Below, piece by piece: positions 22,212 through 31,718 of a DNA stretch of 64,000 nucleotides. The stretch comes from Shinella sumterensis (lineage in GTDB: Bacteria; Pseudomonadota; Alphaproteobacteria; Rhizobiales; Rhizobiaceae), in contig NZ_MYFN02000016.1 of the NCBI RefSeq assembly GCF_004514425.2, forward strand, positions 1-64,000. Direction: 5' to 3'. The position numbers and the translations under genes are program-made. Numbering within the stretch: position 1 is the first letter of the stretch; the number at the start of each line of letters is the position of its first letter. The notes beneath the pieces are model-generated. The model saw only the letters and a program-made list of their open reading frames with translations, was not told where the DNA came from and searched no databases.

Positions 22212-23351
22212 TCACGCCGCCTCGCGCGTGGCGATCAGCGCGTAGCTGCGCGCGGTCTGGCGCTGTTCGGCAATGGCAAGGCGCTCGACCAGTTCGAGCA
22301 TCGCCTGGCAGGCGGCATTGCCCATGGCGCGGCTGCGCGCCAGAAGCATTTCCGAAACGGAATGCAGCCCGTCCCCGCCCTTGGCCTCGCGCCGCCAGAG
22401 CATCGTCGCCTCGGCAAAGAGCGCGCTGATATCGACGCCGAGCCCGGTCGTTTCGTAGAGCGCCCGCACGGCCGCCTCGCGCCCGTCCGACAGGATGGAG
22501 CGAACCCGCCGCTCCTCCTGCCCCGAAAGGTTCGCGATGGCGGCGACGAAGAATTCCGCGCGGCCCGTGCAGAGCGCATGCATCAGGAAGACCGGCGTCA
22601 GGCGGCCCGTCACGCGAAGATGCTCGACCAGCGTCGGCATCTCCGTGGGGGCAACGTCCGCCACCATGCCGATCGTCGCGACGTCGCAGGCTTCACGCGT
22701 GATGCGCTCGACCCGGCCTGTGCCCACCGCCGCCTGGATGAGGCCGAAGCCTGCCAGCGCCGTGCCGACCTTCTCCACCAGCGCATGGCGGGCATCGCTC
22801 GGCAGGTCCTCGCGGTCGAGCAGCAGCGCGCGGATATCCGCGTCATGGCCCAGTCGCTCGGCAATGCGCGCCAGGCTGCGGCGCGACAGCATCGCACCCT
22901 CGTTTTCCAGCAGCGCCAGCACGTCCTCCACATCCCCCACTTCCGCAAGGGCAGCGGACACCACCCGCGAGACATGGCTGCGGTTGGCAATCAGCATGCG
23001 CGTCACGTCGCTGCCCTTGGCGGCGAGATCGACCAGGTCGGCATCCGTCAGCAGGCACGAACACAGGATGATATGGGCGGCGATCTCGGGCTGGTCTTCG
23101 GCCAGCGGCAGAATGACCGCGCGCGGCGCGTCCGCGCAGGAGGCAAGTGCCTCGGCCAGCGCCAGCCGCACCTTGGGCGCGGGATCGTCGAGCAGGAAGA
23201 TCATCGCCATCTCGGCGGCGCGGCGGTCGTCGGGCGCGATGCGCGCCTTCGCATAGGCCCGCGCCAGAACGCTGGCCGCCTTCGCCCTGTCGGCTGCCCG
23301 CGCGGTCTCGATCCAACGGAGGAATGCATGAACGATCAATGGACGCCCCAA
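22212..23351 (-). CDS. DUF2336 domain protein
   Basis: A 379-residue all-helical protein that matches DUF2336, an alphaproteobacterial family: an N-terminal helical repeat region with DPAPKVRLALAEALA and LEDQPEIAAHIILCS-like HEAT-type helices, then LIANRSHVSRVVSAALAEVGD and a C-terminal helical region with EEMLLARSRAMGNAACQ-like sequence. No catalytic residues are apparent; a scaffold or signalling role is the usual guess for the family. It is convergent with the parE-side hypothetical gene and divergent from the next one. Confidence 0.8.
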   Translation of the reverse strand: MGRPLIVHAFLRWIETARAADRAKAASVLARAYAKARIAPDDRRAAEMAMIFLLDDPAPKVRLALAEALASCADAPRAVILPLAEDQPEIAAHIILCSCLLTDADLVDLAAKGSDVTRMLIANRSHVSRVVSAALAEVGDVEDVLALLENEGAMLSRRSLARIAERLGHDADIRALLLDREDLPSDARHALVEKVGTALAGFGLIQAAVGTGRVERITREACDVATIGMVADVAPTEMPTLVEHLRVTGRLTPVFLMHALCTGRAEFFVAAIANLSGQEERRVRSILSDGREAAVRALYETTGLGVDISALFAEATMLWRREAKGGDGLHSVSEMLLARSRAMGNAACQAMLELVERLAIAEQRQTARSYALIATREAA

Positions 23352-23466
23352 ACGCCTGCGACTTCTAGTGAAAGGACCCTATCGGCAAAGTGTTTAAGAT
23401 TGGTTCACCATATCCGTTAACGCGCCGGTCATTGCCAGATCGCCGTCCGCCCTCTTAAGAAGAAGC

Positions 23467-24090
23467 ATGACGATGCTGCCCCGCGCCCTCTTCCTTATGC
23501 CCCCCGCCGAACGCGCTCCGATGGGCCGCCGTGAGGCCCCGCCCGCGACGAGCGGGCATGCCTGCCCCGTCGTGGACGACGAATCGACCGTGGACGAACT
23601 CCAGGCCATCGTCGCCGCCGGAACGCCGGTGATCGGGCTTGCCGGCTGCCGCAAGGGCGCCGACATCCAGCGCCTCGCCACCCTGCTTTCGGTCGCCGAG
23701 GCGCAGGCCGGCTGCGCGGACGGCGAAACGCGCATCCTCGCGCTGACGGACGGAATCCTGCCCGCGCCCGGCGCACCCGAGGGGTTCGCCGGAAAGTCCC
23801 CACGGCTCGCCGCGCTGGTCTGGAATCGTTTGGCGCTGGAAAACGCGCTCGCGACGGCCGCGCCACGCGCGCAGGACGGCACATGGACCGTCGCCTTCGC
23901 GGCCGCCCGCTCGGCCGTGCTGCTCGCCGCAGCCGCCGCCGGCATCCCCGCCTATGACTGCGCCTGCGATCTCGACGGCAACAGCTTTCAGCGCGGCTGC
24001 GAAACCTCGCGCGACGAAGGGTTTTACGGCCGAATCGCAACGGACGCCGCGCAGGCCGCCATCATCGAAGCGACCTATCCCCGCGGATGA
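23467..24090 (+). CDS. Hypothetical protein, possibly HpcH/HpaI (CitE)-like
   Basis: A 207-residue protein, Ala-rich. Segments such as GTPVIGLAGCRKGADIQRLATLL, ILALTDGIL and the C-terminal RDEGFYGRIATDAAQAAIIEA resemble the order of strands and the end signature of HpcH/HpaI aldolase/citrate lyase beta proteins, but the catalytic metal-binding Glu/Asp pair cannot be placed with confidence. It could be a degenerate, non-catalytic member. Alone on the plus strand. Confidence 0.5.
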   Translation: MTMLPRALFLMPPAERAPMGRREAPPATSGHACPVVDDESTVDELQAIVAAGTPVIGLAGCRKGADIQRLATLLSVAEAQAGCADGETRILALTDGILPAPGAPEGFAGKSPRLAALVWNRLALENALATAAPRAQDGTWTVAFAAARSAVLLAAAAAGIPAYDCACDLDGNSFQRGCETSRDEGFYGRIATDAAQAAIIEATYPRG

Positions 24091-24120
24091 CGCAACGTCA
24101 GTCCCGCGGCTGACGCCACG

Positions 24121-24741
24121 TTAGTCCGCCCTGGGGCGAGCCATGGTGAAAACGCCCGTGCCGCCGTCGGTGTAATCCAGGTAGCCCATGCGCCCGAGCG
24201 GCCGCGCCACCGCCATGTCGATCATGCCGTCGCGCAGGATGTCCGGGCTGATATGGATGCCGACCACCTGGCCGAACACGACCCAGTTGTCCGTCTCGCG
24301 CCCGTCGAGATCGAGCGGCCGCAGGATCTGGGTCGTGCGGCATTCGAGCGCCGCATAGGCCTCACCCACATAGGGCGCATCGACGAGGCGCCCGCCGACC
24401 GGCGTCAGCCCCGCGATCTCGAACTCGTCGACCCCGCGCGGCACGGCGACCGAACTCGCATTCATCTCCTTGGCGAGGTGCTGGCCGGCGAGCGAGCAGG
24501 TGAAGACACCCGTCTCCTCGATATTCGTCACGCTGTCCTTGTGGCCGCTGGAGGAGAACATCACCAGCTTCGGCCGGTCGGCCACCGCATTGAAGAACGA
24601 ATAGGGCGAAAGGTTCCGCCGTCCGTCCGCCGCCTTGGTGCCGATCCAGCCGATCGGGCGCGGCGCGACGATCGCCTTGAAGGGATCGTGCCGCAGCCCG
24701 TGCGCGTTCTGCGCCGTCTCGTAGAACAGGGCGTCAGGCAT
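24121..24741 (-). CDS. Flavin reductase-like (FMN-binding split-barrel) protein
   Basis: A 206-residue protein of the flavin reductase-like/DIM6-NTAB family. Typical features are [50 protein letters not shown] and a late segment [11 protein letters not shown]. Such proteins bind FMN and reduce it, or act as small flavin-dependent oxidoreductases. Its start codon overlaps the end of the upstream nitroreductase gene by 8 bases, so the two flavoproteins are co-translated and may work together. Confidence 0.85.
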   Translation of the reverse strand: MPDALFYETAQNAHGLRHDPFKAIVAPRPIGWIGTKAADGRRNLSPYSFFNAVADRPKLVMFSSSGHKDSVTNIEETGVFTCSLAGQHLAKEMNASSVAVPRGVDEFEIAGLTPVGGRLVDAPYVGEAYAALECRTTQILRPLDLDGRETDNWVVFGQVVGIHISPDILRDGMIDMAVARPLGRMGYLDYTDGGTGVFTMARPRAD

Positions 24742-25318
24742 CGTCGCCCACCCATGTCACGATGTCCGAAAGCGCGGGGCGCGGCCGTTCCGTCGGCGGC
24801 ACGGTCGGCGTGCCGATATGGATGAAACCGGCGACCTTCTCGCCTTCGTTGACGCCGAGGATCGGATAGGCCCGGGCGTCGAAGGCATACCATTCGGTCA
24901 GCCAGTTGGAGGCATAGCCATGGGCATTCGCCGCCATCACGAGGTTGAGGCAGACCGCACCGGCCGACATCACCTGCTCCCATTCCGGAACCTTGAAATG
25001 CGGCGCGGCGCGGCTGATGACGGCGACCACGACGGGCGCGCGGGTCAGCCGCGTGTTCTCCACCTTCACCATTTCTTCGGAGAGATCGGGCTTGTCCGCC
25101 ATCGCGATCTTGGCCAGCGCCTCGCTGATGCGCTTGCGCTCCGCGCCCCGGTAGACGATGAAACGCCACGGCGCGAGCTTGCCGTGATCGGGCACGCGCG
25201 AAGCAAGCGTCAGCATCGCCTCGACCTCCTCTCTGGAGGGGCCGGGCTCGCCCATCTGGAAGGCGGGAATGGACCGGCGGGTCGAAAGGTAGTCGATCAG
25301 CTTGATTTCGGTTTTCAT
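24734..25318 (-). CDS. Nitroreductase family protein
   Basis: A 194-residue FMN-dependent oxidoreductase of the nitroreductase fold. The N terminus contains [14 protein letters not shown] (FMN phosphate site), [20 protein letters not shown], and the C-terminal half [21 protein letters not shown] and [20 protein letters not shown]. Members reduce nitro or quinone compounds with NAD(P)H; the substrate here is unknown. It is coupled by overlap to the flavin reductase-like gene downstream and divergent from the periplasmic repeat protein. Confidence 0.88.
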   Translation of the reverse strand: MKTEIKLIDYLSTRRSIPAFQMGEPGPSREEVEAMLTLASRVPDHGKLAPWRFIVYRGAERKRISEALAKIAMADKPDLSEEMVKVENTRLTRAPVVVAVISRAAPHFKVPEWEQVMSAGAVCLNLVMAANAHGYASNWLTEWYAFDARAYPILGVNEGEKVAGFIHIGTPTVPPTERPRPALSDIVTWVGDDA

Positions 25319-25558
25319 CGGGAGCGAGTTCCAATACCTTGGCGCGCGAAAGCGGCCTTGAAAATGCCATTCGGGACTGTTTGGAAATGCGTCAGGGTCC
25401 GGCGAAGACGGGGATGCCGAGCATCGGAGCGCAGCGTACGCAAGTCCGCCCGCACCGGAAGCGCGGAAATCGCCATTTGCAGCCCGTCATCAAGCATTCA
25501 CAACAGTCCCTGTGCCGGCTCTCAAGTGGAGCCTTACAGTCAGGAAGTCAACCGGTCC

Positions 25559-26554
25559 ATGCGCATGCCTCTCCATCCTGTCGCCGTCGTAAGTCTCGCC
25601 CTGGCGAGCCTTGCCTCCTCCCTTGCGCCGGTTTTCGCGCAGGACACGGTCGAGAGCTTTTCGCAGGTCAGCAAGCCCGCCGTGAAGGGTGGCAAGCTCA
25701 CCTCCTTCAACCCGATCGTGACGGGCGAAGCGACGCCGAACAACCTGCGTGACGTGACCTGCGAGGCGCTGCTGACCAAGGACGGCCAGCCGATGCGCGA
25801 CGGCCTGACCTGGCGCGTGTTCTCGCCCATCCCGGCGGCCGATGGCAAGCTGCCGCTGGTCGCGACCTCCGAGGGCGGCACGGCGGCCTTCCAGCTCGTG
25901 CCCGGCGAATATTTCGTCAACGTCGCCTTCGGCCGCGCCGGCGTGACCAAGAAGCTTGTCGTTCCCGATCAGGGCAAGGTCGACAAGCAGGTGATGGTGC
26001 TCGATGCCGGCGGCATCATGCTGAACGCCGTCTCCGGCTCGGACGTGCGCATTCCGCCGAAGGAGCTGAGCTTTTCCGTCTATTCGTCCGAGGTCCGCGA
26101 GGATGGCGAGCGCAACCTCGTCGTCGCCGATGTGAAGCCGAACTCGGTCGTGCGGCTCAATGCCGGCACCTACCACGTCGTTTCCGATTACGGCACGGTC
26201 AACGCGGTCATCCGCGCCGATATCCAGGTGGAGGCCGGCAAGCTGACGCGCGCCACCATCCAGCACCGCGCCGCCAAGCTGACGCTGAAGCTCGTCTCCG
26301 AGCCCGGCGGCGAGGCGATCGCCGACACGGCCTGGTCGATCCTCACGTCCTCGGGCGACACGGTCTCCGAAAGCGTCGGCGCCTTCCCGACGCTCGTTCT
26401 GGCGGAAGGCAGCTACATCGCCGTCGCCCGCAACAAGAACCACATCTACCAGCGCGATTTCAACGTGCAGGCCGGCGTCAACACCGATGTCGAGGTGCTG
26501 CTCGACGAGAACGCAAACGACCAGAAGGCCGCCGCCCAGGACGTCGTCGACTGA
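25559..26554 (+). CDS. Exported repeat protein of unknown function
   Basis: A 331-residue protein with a signal peptide (MRMPLHPVAVVSLALASLASSLAPVFAQ, cleavage after about residue 28). The mature part contains three beta-sandwich-like repeats, each with a hydrophobic LxxGxYxV element: VPGEYFVNVAFGRAG, LNAGTYHVVSDYGT and LAEGSYIAVARNKN. This resembles carboxypeptidase-regulatory-like or prealbumin-like folds. No enzyme motif is seen. ATG codons at 25559 and 25565 are both possible. It is convergent with the acyltransferase gene; the two stop codons abut as TGATCA. Confidence 0.68.
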   Translation: MRMPLHPVAVVSLALASLASSLAPVFAQDTVESFSQVSKPAVKGGKLTSFNPIVTGEATPNNLRDVTCEALLTKDGQPMRDGLTWRVFSPIPAADGKLPLVATSEGGTAAFQLVPGEYFVNVAFGRAGVTKKLVVPDQGKVDKQVMVLDAGGIMLNAVSGSDVRIPPKELSFSVYSSEVREDGERNLVVADVKPNSVVRLNAGTYHVVSDYGTVNAVIRADIQVEAGKLTRATIQHRAAKLTLKLVSEPGGEAIADTAWSILTSSGDTVSESVGAFPTLVLAEGSYIAVARNKNHIYQRDFNVQAGVNTDVEVLLDENANDQKAAAQDVVD

Positions 26555-27397
26555 TCAGCCCGCCCGCTTGCGTAACGAACGGCGCGCCGGCGCCATGGCG
26601 AAGACGGCATCGTACAGCCGCGCCATGATGCCCTTGCGGTCACTGGCCGCAAGGGCTGCCCACGGGATGGTCGCCCCGATGCGCGCCGTGATGGTCGAAC
26701 CCGAGAGCCTGCGGAATTCACGGATCAGCAGCGACAATCTCAGCGTCAGCGACACCTTGCTGGCGAGATGGAAGAGCGGCCCGTTCTGCCCCTCGAAATA
26801 GACCGGAATGACATGCGCCCCGGCCGCCTGCACCAGCTTGGCAGGAAACATCTTCCACGGCAGGTCCTGCGCGCGGCCGAACACGTTCTTCGCCGTCGCC
26901 ACCCCGCCCGCCGGAAACACCACGATAGTGGTGCCGGCCTTCAGAAGCCGCACCGCTTCGGCGCGCGTCGCCATGTTGAGCGCCAGCGCCGCCTTCGTCT
27001 CCTCGAAGGAGACCGGCAGCGCATAGGGCTGCATTTCCGGCACCTTGAGCAGATCGTTGTGGATCATCACGCGGAAGGGACGGCCGAGCTGTTCGGCGAG
27101 CGCCAGCACCGCGATGCCGTCGCCGATGCCGAAGGGATGGTTGGCGACGATGACCAGCGGCCCCTCTGGCAGGTCGGCCGGCGGCCAGGCGCCGCGCACG
27201 GCGAGCCGCACGTCGATGAGGTCGAGCATGTCGCCGAAGACGCGCGCGCTGGTGCCGACGATGGAGGTGCGCCAGATATCGTAGAGCCGCGCATAGCGGT
27301 CCCGCCCGGCGAGCCCCTCCATGGAGCGGATGAACCACCGCTTGAGCCGCGGATCGTTCTCGTTGGCATAGGACAGCTGCCTGAACCGCACGGGCAT
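26555..27397 (-). CDS. PlsC-like lysophospholipid acyltransferase family protein
   Basis: A 280-residue acyltransferase. The catalytic block is NHPFGIGDG (His and Asp), preceded by LPEGPLVIVA, followed by block III-like VVFPAGGVATAKNVFG and VIPVYFEGQNGPLFH. These are the PlsC-superfamily motifs in the variant with five residues between His and Asp, as in hemolysin/ornithine-lipid-type members. It may acylate a glycerolipid or aminolipid at the inner membrane. Starts at MPVRFRQLSYANEND. Upstream lies a long palindrome. Confidence 0.78.
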   Translation of the reverse strand: MPVRFRQLSYANENDPRLKRWFIRSMEGLAGRDRYARLYDIWRTSIVGTSARVFGDMLDLIDVRLAVRGAWPPADLPEGPLVIVANHPFGIGDGIAVLALAEQLGRPFRVMIHNDLLKVPEMQPYALPVSFEETKAALALNMATRAEAVRLLKAGTTIVVFPAGGVATAKNVFGRAQDLPWKMFPAKLVQAAGAHVIPVYFEGQNGPLFHLASKVSLTLRLSLLIREFRRLSGSTITARIGATIPWAALAASDRKGIMARLYDAVFAMAPARRSLRKRAG

Positions 27398-27423
27398 TGC
27401 TCAATAATCCCCAACCTCTCCTC

Positions 27424-27466
27424 CGTCATCCTCGTCCTCGGCCTTGAGCCGAGGACGAGGATGACG
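27424..27466. repeat. Palindromic intergenic repeat, copy A
   Basis: Perfect 19-bp arms (27424-27442 and 27448-27466) around a 5-base loop CTTGA; arm one reads CGTCATCCTCGTCCTCGGC. It is related to the pair at 31373-31468 (CGTCATCCTCGGG type), an intergenic palindrome common in alphaproteobacteria. Confidence 0.8.
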
Positions 27467-27477
27467 AGGGTGGGTAC

Positions 27478-27512
27478 AAAAAAATGATCCCGCACTGTTA
27501 GCACGGGATCAT
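27478..27512 (-). terminator. Rho-independent terminator of thrS
   Basis: In the minus sense ATGATCCCG pairs with CGGGATCAT across an 11-base loop, followed by TTTTTTT. It starts 29 bases past the thrS stop. Confidence 0.85.
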
Positions 27513-27540
27513 GAAGGTTTTCAGACAGATGGCAGGGCGC

Positions 27541-29517
27541 TTACGCGACCCGGTCGCGCTTGCGCTTGAGGTCCGGCGGCATCGCCTCGTCGGCAAGCGA
27601 TGCGATCGCCTCGTCGAGCGTCATCGACGTCTGGTTCTGCGAGCCGAGACGGCGGATGTTGACCGTGCGCTCCTCCGCCTCGCGCTTGCCGCACACGACG
27701 ATAACGGGAACCTTGGTCACCGAATGCTCACGGACCTTGTAGTTGATCTTCTCGTTGCGGAAGTCGGTCTCGACCGTCAGCCCCGCCTCGCGCAGCTTCT
27801 CGGCCACCTCGCGGCCATAGTCGTCGGCCTCCGAGGTGATGGTGGCGACCACCACCTGCTGCGGGGCGATCCACAGCGGCATGTGGCCGGCGAAGTTCTC
27901 GATCAGGATGCCGAGGAAGCGTTCCATCGAGCCGCAGATGGCGCGGTGGATCATCACCGGCTGCTTCTTGTCGGAATTCTGGTCGATATAGAAGGCGCCG
28001 AAGCGTTCCGGCAGGTTGAAGTCGACCTGCGTCGTGCCGCACTGCCATTCGCGGCCGATGGCGTCCTTCAGCGTATATTCGAACTTCGGCCCGTAGAACG
28101 CGCCCTCGCCCGGCAGGATGCCGGTCTTGATGCGCCCGCCGGACTGCGCCTCGATCTGCTTCAAGACATCCATCATGACGCTTTCGGCCCGGTCCCACAG
28201 TTCGTCGGAACCGACGCGCTTTTCCGGACGGGTCGAAAGCTTCACGACCACCTCGTCGAAGCCGAAATCCTTGTAGACCGAAAGGATGAGGTCGTTGATG
28301 CGCAGGCATTCCGCCGCCATCTGCTCGTCGGTGCAGAAGACATGCGCATCGTCCTGCGTGAAGCCGCGCACGCGCATCAGCCCGTGCAGCGCGCCCGAGG
28401 GCTCATAGCGATGCACGTTGCCGAATTCCGCAAGGCGAACAGGCAGTTCGCGATAGGACTTCAAGCCATGCTTGAAGATCTGCACATGACCCGGGCAGTT
28501 CATCGGCTTCAGCGCGAAGACGCGCTCGTCGTCGGTCTCGTCGCCGGCGACGGTCACCTTGAACATGTTGTCGCGATACCAGCCCCAGTGGCCGGAGGTT
28601 TCCCACAGCGACTTGTCGAGCACCTGCGGCGCGTTCACCTCTTCATAGGTGCCGGCCAAGCGACGACGCATATAGGCGACGAGCGTCTGGAACATGCGCC
28701 AGCCCTTGCCGTGCCAGAACACGACGCCCGGCCCTTCCTCCTGGAAATGGAACAGGTCCATTTCGCGGCCGAGGCGACGGTGGTCGCGCTTCTCGGCCTC
28801 GGCGAGGATGTTGAGATAGGTGTCGAGCTCCTCCTGCGTGCGCCAGGCGGTGCCGTAGATGCGCGTCAGCATCGGGTTGTTACTGTCGCCGCGCCAATAG
28901 GCGCCGGCCACCTTCATCAGCTTGAAGGCCGTGCCGATCTGGCCGGTCGAGGCCATGTGCGGGCCGCGACACAGGTCGAACCAGTCGCCCTGGTAATAGA
29001 TCTTGAGGTCCTGCCCCGCCGGGATCGCATCGACCAGCTCGACCTTGTAGGCCTCGCCCTTGTCGGCAAACACCTGGCGCGCCTTGTCGCGCGACCAGAT
29101 TTCCCGCGTGAACGGCTTGTTACGCTGGATGATCTCCTTCATGCGCTTTTCGATCTTGGGCAGATCGTCCGGCGTGAAGGGCTCGTTCTTGGCGAAGTCG
29201 TAATAGAAGCCGTTGTCGATGACCGGGCCGATGGTCACCTGCGTGCCGGGCCACAGCTCCTGCACGGCCTCGGCCATGACGTGGGCGGCATCGTGACGGA
29301 TCAGCTCCAGCGCGCGGTCGTCCTCGCGCGTGACGATCTCGATCCGCCCGTTCGAAACGGGATCGGAGAGATCGCGCAACTCGCCGTCGAGCGCAATGGC
29401 AACCGCCTTCTTGGCCAGCGACTTGGAAATCGCCTCCGCCACATCACGCCCCGTCGAGCCCGCGGGATATTCGCGAACGGAGCCATCGGGAAATGTCAGG
29501 GAAACAGGTGCAGACAT
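27541..29517 (-). CDS. thrS: Threonine--tRNA ligase
   Basis: A 658-residue class II synthetase. An N-terminal TGS domain (about 1-65, [15 protein letters not shown]) is followed by the editing domain with [10 protein letters not shown], then the catalytic core with zinc-site motif [11 protein letters not shown], class II motif 2 around [21 protein letters not shown], motif 3 near [14 protein letters not shown], and the anticodon-binding domain ([15 protein letters not shown] onward). Length is normal. It stands alone and has its own terminator; a 257-base leader with no recognised regulator separates it from the Nudix gene. Confidence 0.97.
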   Translation of the reverse strand: MSAPVSLTFPDGSVREYPAGSTGRDVAEAISKSLAKKAVAIALDGELRDLSDPVSNGRIEIVTREDDRALELIRHDAAHVMAEAVQELWPGTQVTIGPVIDNGFYYDFAKNEPFTPDDLPKIEKRMKEIIQRNKPFTREIWSRDKARQVFADKGEAYKVELVDAIPAGQDLKIYYQGDWFDLCRGPHMASTGQIGTAFKLMKVAGAYWRGDSNNPMLTRIYGTAWRTQEELDTYLNILAEAEKRDHRRLGREMDLFHFQEEGPGVVFWHGKGWRMFQTLVAYMRRRLAGTYEEVNAPQVLDKSLWETSGHWGWYRDNMFKVTVAGDETDDERVFALKPMNCPGHVQIFKHGLKSYRELPVRLAEFGNVHRYEPSGALHGLMRVRGFTQDDAHVFCTDEQMAAECLRINDLILSVYKDFGFDEVVVKLSTRPEKRVGSDELWDRAESVMMDVLKQIEAQSGGRIKTGILPGEGAFYGPKFEYTLKDAIGREWQCGTTQVDFNLPERFGAFYIDQNSDKKQPVMIHRAICGSMERFLGILIENFAGHMPLWIAPQQVVVATITSEADDYGREVAEKLREAGLTVETDFRNEKINYKVREHSVTKVPVIVVCGKREAEERTVNIRRLGSQNQTSMTLDEAIASLADEAMPPDLKRKRDRVA

Positions 29518-29774
29518 GAAATTCTCCTATCCAGTCCCGCCAACGAATGCGGGTGGTATGCGAAGGGAAGAGGCCGGATGCCCCGGCGCGTGCGTCGCGC
29601 GGTATACGGGGATTTTGGGGGGATTGGAAGGGGTAGGCCCTATGATCGATCTCGGGCCCAAGTATTCATTGATTATGGTGCCCCGTCCGCTCAACGGCGG
29701 CGTCGCGCCAACAGCGGCCATTGCAGCTCCGCGCAGCTTTAGGGTATGCGTAGCTGCAGCAACTCCATTATTGG

Positions 29775-30230
29775 ATGATCAGCCCTTTGAACTATATTCA
29801 GTCCCTCCGCGCAAAGATCGGTCGCGACCTCATTATGCTGCCAAGCGTTGCAGCGGTCATTTCCGACGCCGAAGGGCGGTTGCTTCTCCAGCGCAAGGGC
29901 CAAGGCGAAGGCTGGAGCCTTCCTGCCGGTGCAATCGAGTTGGGTGAGACGCCACAACAGGCAGTGGCTCGCGAAGTCTTGGAAGAGACCGGGCTGACGG
30001 TCATCGAAGCGGAAGTCTTGGGGGTATTTGGCGGCAAGGATTTTCGATACGTGTATCCAAACGGGGATCAGGTCGAGTATTTTGTCGTGCTGTTCAGATG
30101 TCTGACCAAGGGCGAGCCAGGTGGTTTCTCTGATCCCGAAACCGTTAGCCTCAAATACACGCCCTTGAACGAGATGCCGAGACTTGCCGTTCCCTATCCG
30201 ATGGAACTTCTGTTCTCCAAGGCAACATGA
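29775..30230 (+). CDS. Nudix hydrolase
   Basis: A 151-residue protein with a full Nudix box at residues 52-74: GAIELGETPQQAVAREVLEE TG, matching Gx5Ex7REUxEExGU. Nudix enzymes hydrolyse nucleoside diphosphate-linked compounds; the substrate here is not predictable. Base composition is clearly less GC-rich than the flanking housekeeping genes, and the gene opens the accessory patch that continues to about 32.2 kb. Possibly acquired by transfer. Confidence 0.88.
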   Translation: MISPLNYIQSLRAKIGRDLIMLPSVAAVISDAEGRLLLQRKGQGEGWSLPAGAIELGETPQQAVAREVLEETGLTVIEAEVLGVFGGKDFRYVYPNGDQVEYFVVLFRCLTKGEPGGFSDPETVSLKYTPLNEMPRLAVPYPMELLFSKAT

Positions 30231-30397
30231 CTGCTCTGCAAGTGATGTGAGGCGAAGCAGTCGTAGTGGCTCAGAGGCGCCAACACCGGTCATTCGGCGA
30301 TGGCGGCATGCTCTGGGAAGTGTTGACTCTCAGGGTTCCCAAATCACGGTCGTTCTGATTCATTGCTGCTCTCTGAAAGCAGTGATGGAAGCGCCAT

Positions 30398-31060
30398 ATG
30401 AACGAATACCAGGTCAGACTTGCTTCGATCGTGGAAGACTTCGGCGTTCCCAAGGGTGGAGAAGCGGTCGATATAGAGCGCCATAGAGGTCAAGTCCCGG
30501 ACGCCGTGATCGAGTTCTGGGCGCAGTACGGCACCGGGATCGTATTGGATGGATATTTTCAGTTTTGCGATCCCGCTCGATATGCTTCGATCATGCAGGT
30601 TGTTTTCGATGGCGATAACGAGATCAGACCCGAACAGACACATGCCCTCGGCTTCGGTGCGTTTGGAACGATCGTCGCATGGAATGAAGTGTATCAGGAC
30701 GTCGCCATCAACCTCGTGAACGGCCAGGTGTCGTGCCCTTCTCTTGTGAGCGGCAAGACCTTCGATCCCGATATGGCCGTCACCAGCCAATTGATGATGA
30801 TCGACGATCCGACCCTCGATGAATATGATGCAAAGGTCAAAAAGCTTTTCAAGCCGGCATCTGCCAAGCTGGGAAAGCTGGGCGTCGGGCAGATCTATGG
30901 TTTCAAACCGATTCTGGCACTTGGCGGCAACAGAGTGCTGGAAAACCTGACGATCTACGACGCGTTGCCGCATATGGCGATCCTGGCGCAGGCGCATGAG
31001 ATGCAGTTGATGGACAACGCCGCTTTCCCGCCTCGGCCGGTGCGGGTGATTGGTTCATGA
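30398..31060 (+). CDS. Tdi1-like immunity protein (GAD-like plus DUF1851)
   Basis: A 220-residue protein. The N-terminal part (FGVPKGGEAVDIERHRGQVPD, EFWAQYGTGIVLDGYFQFCDP, HALGFGAFGTIVAWNEVYQD) reads as a GAD-like domain, and the C-terminal part (VGQIYGFKPILALGGN, LTIYDALPHMAILAQ) as DUF1851. This pair of domains is the architecture of Tdi1, which protects Agrobacterium from the type VI secretion DNase effector Tde1. No toxin or T6SS gene lies nearby, so this would be an orphan immunity gene. GC is low compared with the neighbours. The family match is by eye from memory and needs a profile search. Confidence 0.68.
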   Translation: MNEYQVRLASIVEDFGVPKGGEAVDIERHRGQVPDAVIEFWAQYGTGIVLDGYFQFCDPARYASIMQVVFDGDNEIRPEQTHALGFGAFGTIVAWNEVYQDVAINLVNGQVSCPSLVSGKTFDPDMAVTSQLMMIDDPTLDEYDAKVKKLFKPASAKLGKLGVGQIYGFKPILALGGNRVLENLTIYDALPHMAILAQAHEMQLMDNAAFPPRPVRVIGS

Positions 31061-31186
31061 ACTCGACCCAATAACCGCATTGGGCCAATAGCCGTCATTC
31101 ATTCAGGCTGCAAGATTCCAACGAAACCGAGCCGACTTAGCCAAAAACTGTCCCACTTCTTTTCTTCGCCTCTAAAGCCTGCCGTG

Positions 31187-31288
31187 TCCTGAATATCTTC
31201 CCCCCGCCGAACGGATCGCATAACGTGTCGATGCCGACCGAGGAGGCGCGTTCTTGTTCTGCCGAAATCCGCAGCATGGGCGAAAGAA
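31187..31288. repeat. Diverged direct duplication, copy 1
   Basis: About 100 bases starting TCCTGAATATCTTCC share blocks such as ACGGATCGC(A/G)TAACGTG and TGTCGATGC with copy 2 at 31719-31820, 532 bases downstream. No convincing gene spans it. Confidence 0.65.
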
Positions 31289-31372
31289 GAATAAATCCAC
31301 CGCTCACCTCCATAGGCCCAGACCACAGCCGTGCCCTCTCCTTCGTCATCCTTATCTGCCCTCTCCTCCGTC

Positions 31373-31468
31373 ATCCTCGGGCTCGACCCGAGGATTTGAC
31401 CACGCAATACGTCATTTCCGTCAATGGTTTGGAGAAGGCCGGCAGATCCTCGGGTCAAGCCCGAGGAT
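31373..31468. repeat. Inverted pair of palindromic repeats, copies B and C
   Basis: Two palindromes with 9-bp arms ATCCTCGGG/CCCGAGGAT lie at 31373-31395 and 31446-31468. Their flanks (CGTCATCC on the outer sides) show the two copies are in inverted orientation around a 50-base core, making a composite element. Confidence 0.75.
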
Positions 31469-31475
31469 GACGTCG

Positions 31476-31591
31476 GTGGGTGTGGCCTGGCGAGTACGGC
31501 GGTTGTGGGTGTAGCCCGGCGCGTGCGGCGACCGTGGGTGTAGCCCGGTGAGTGCCGCGGCTGTCGGTGTGGCAACGGCAGGTGTGGTGGC
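31476..31591. repeat. 29-bp tandem repeat, four units
   Basis: Units begin GTGGGTGTGGCC, GTGGGTGTAGCCC, GTGGGTGTAGCCC and GTCGGTGTGGCAA at 31476, 31505, 31534 and 31563. The first three are similar throughout; the fourth is diverged. The units are contiguous with no spacers. Confidence 0.8.
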
Positions 31592-31718
31592 GGTTGATAT
31601 AATGACGACCGCAACCACCCGTGAAACACGGGGACGCCGTCACCGAAAAAACCCAATCATTCCAGTCCAAGCCGCCCTTTTCACGCGCAAATCATCCCCG
31701 CCTTCCGCACATCGCCTA

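Noticed and set aside
29518-29774. Regulatory leader of thrS such as a T-box
   Set aside because: No T-box core or terminator/antiterminator pair is visible, and T-boxes are not expected in Alphaproteobacteria.
31476-31591. CRISPR array
   Set aside because: The 29-bp units are contiguous with no unique spacers and there are no cas genes.
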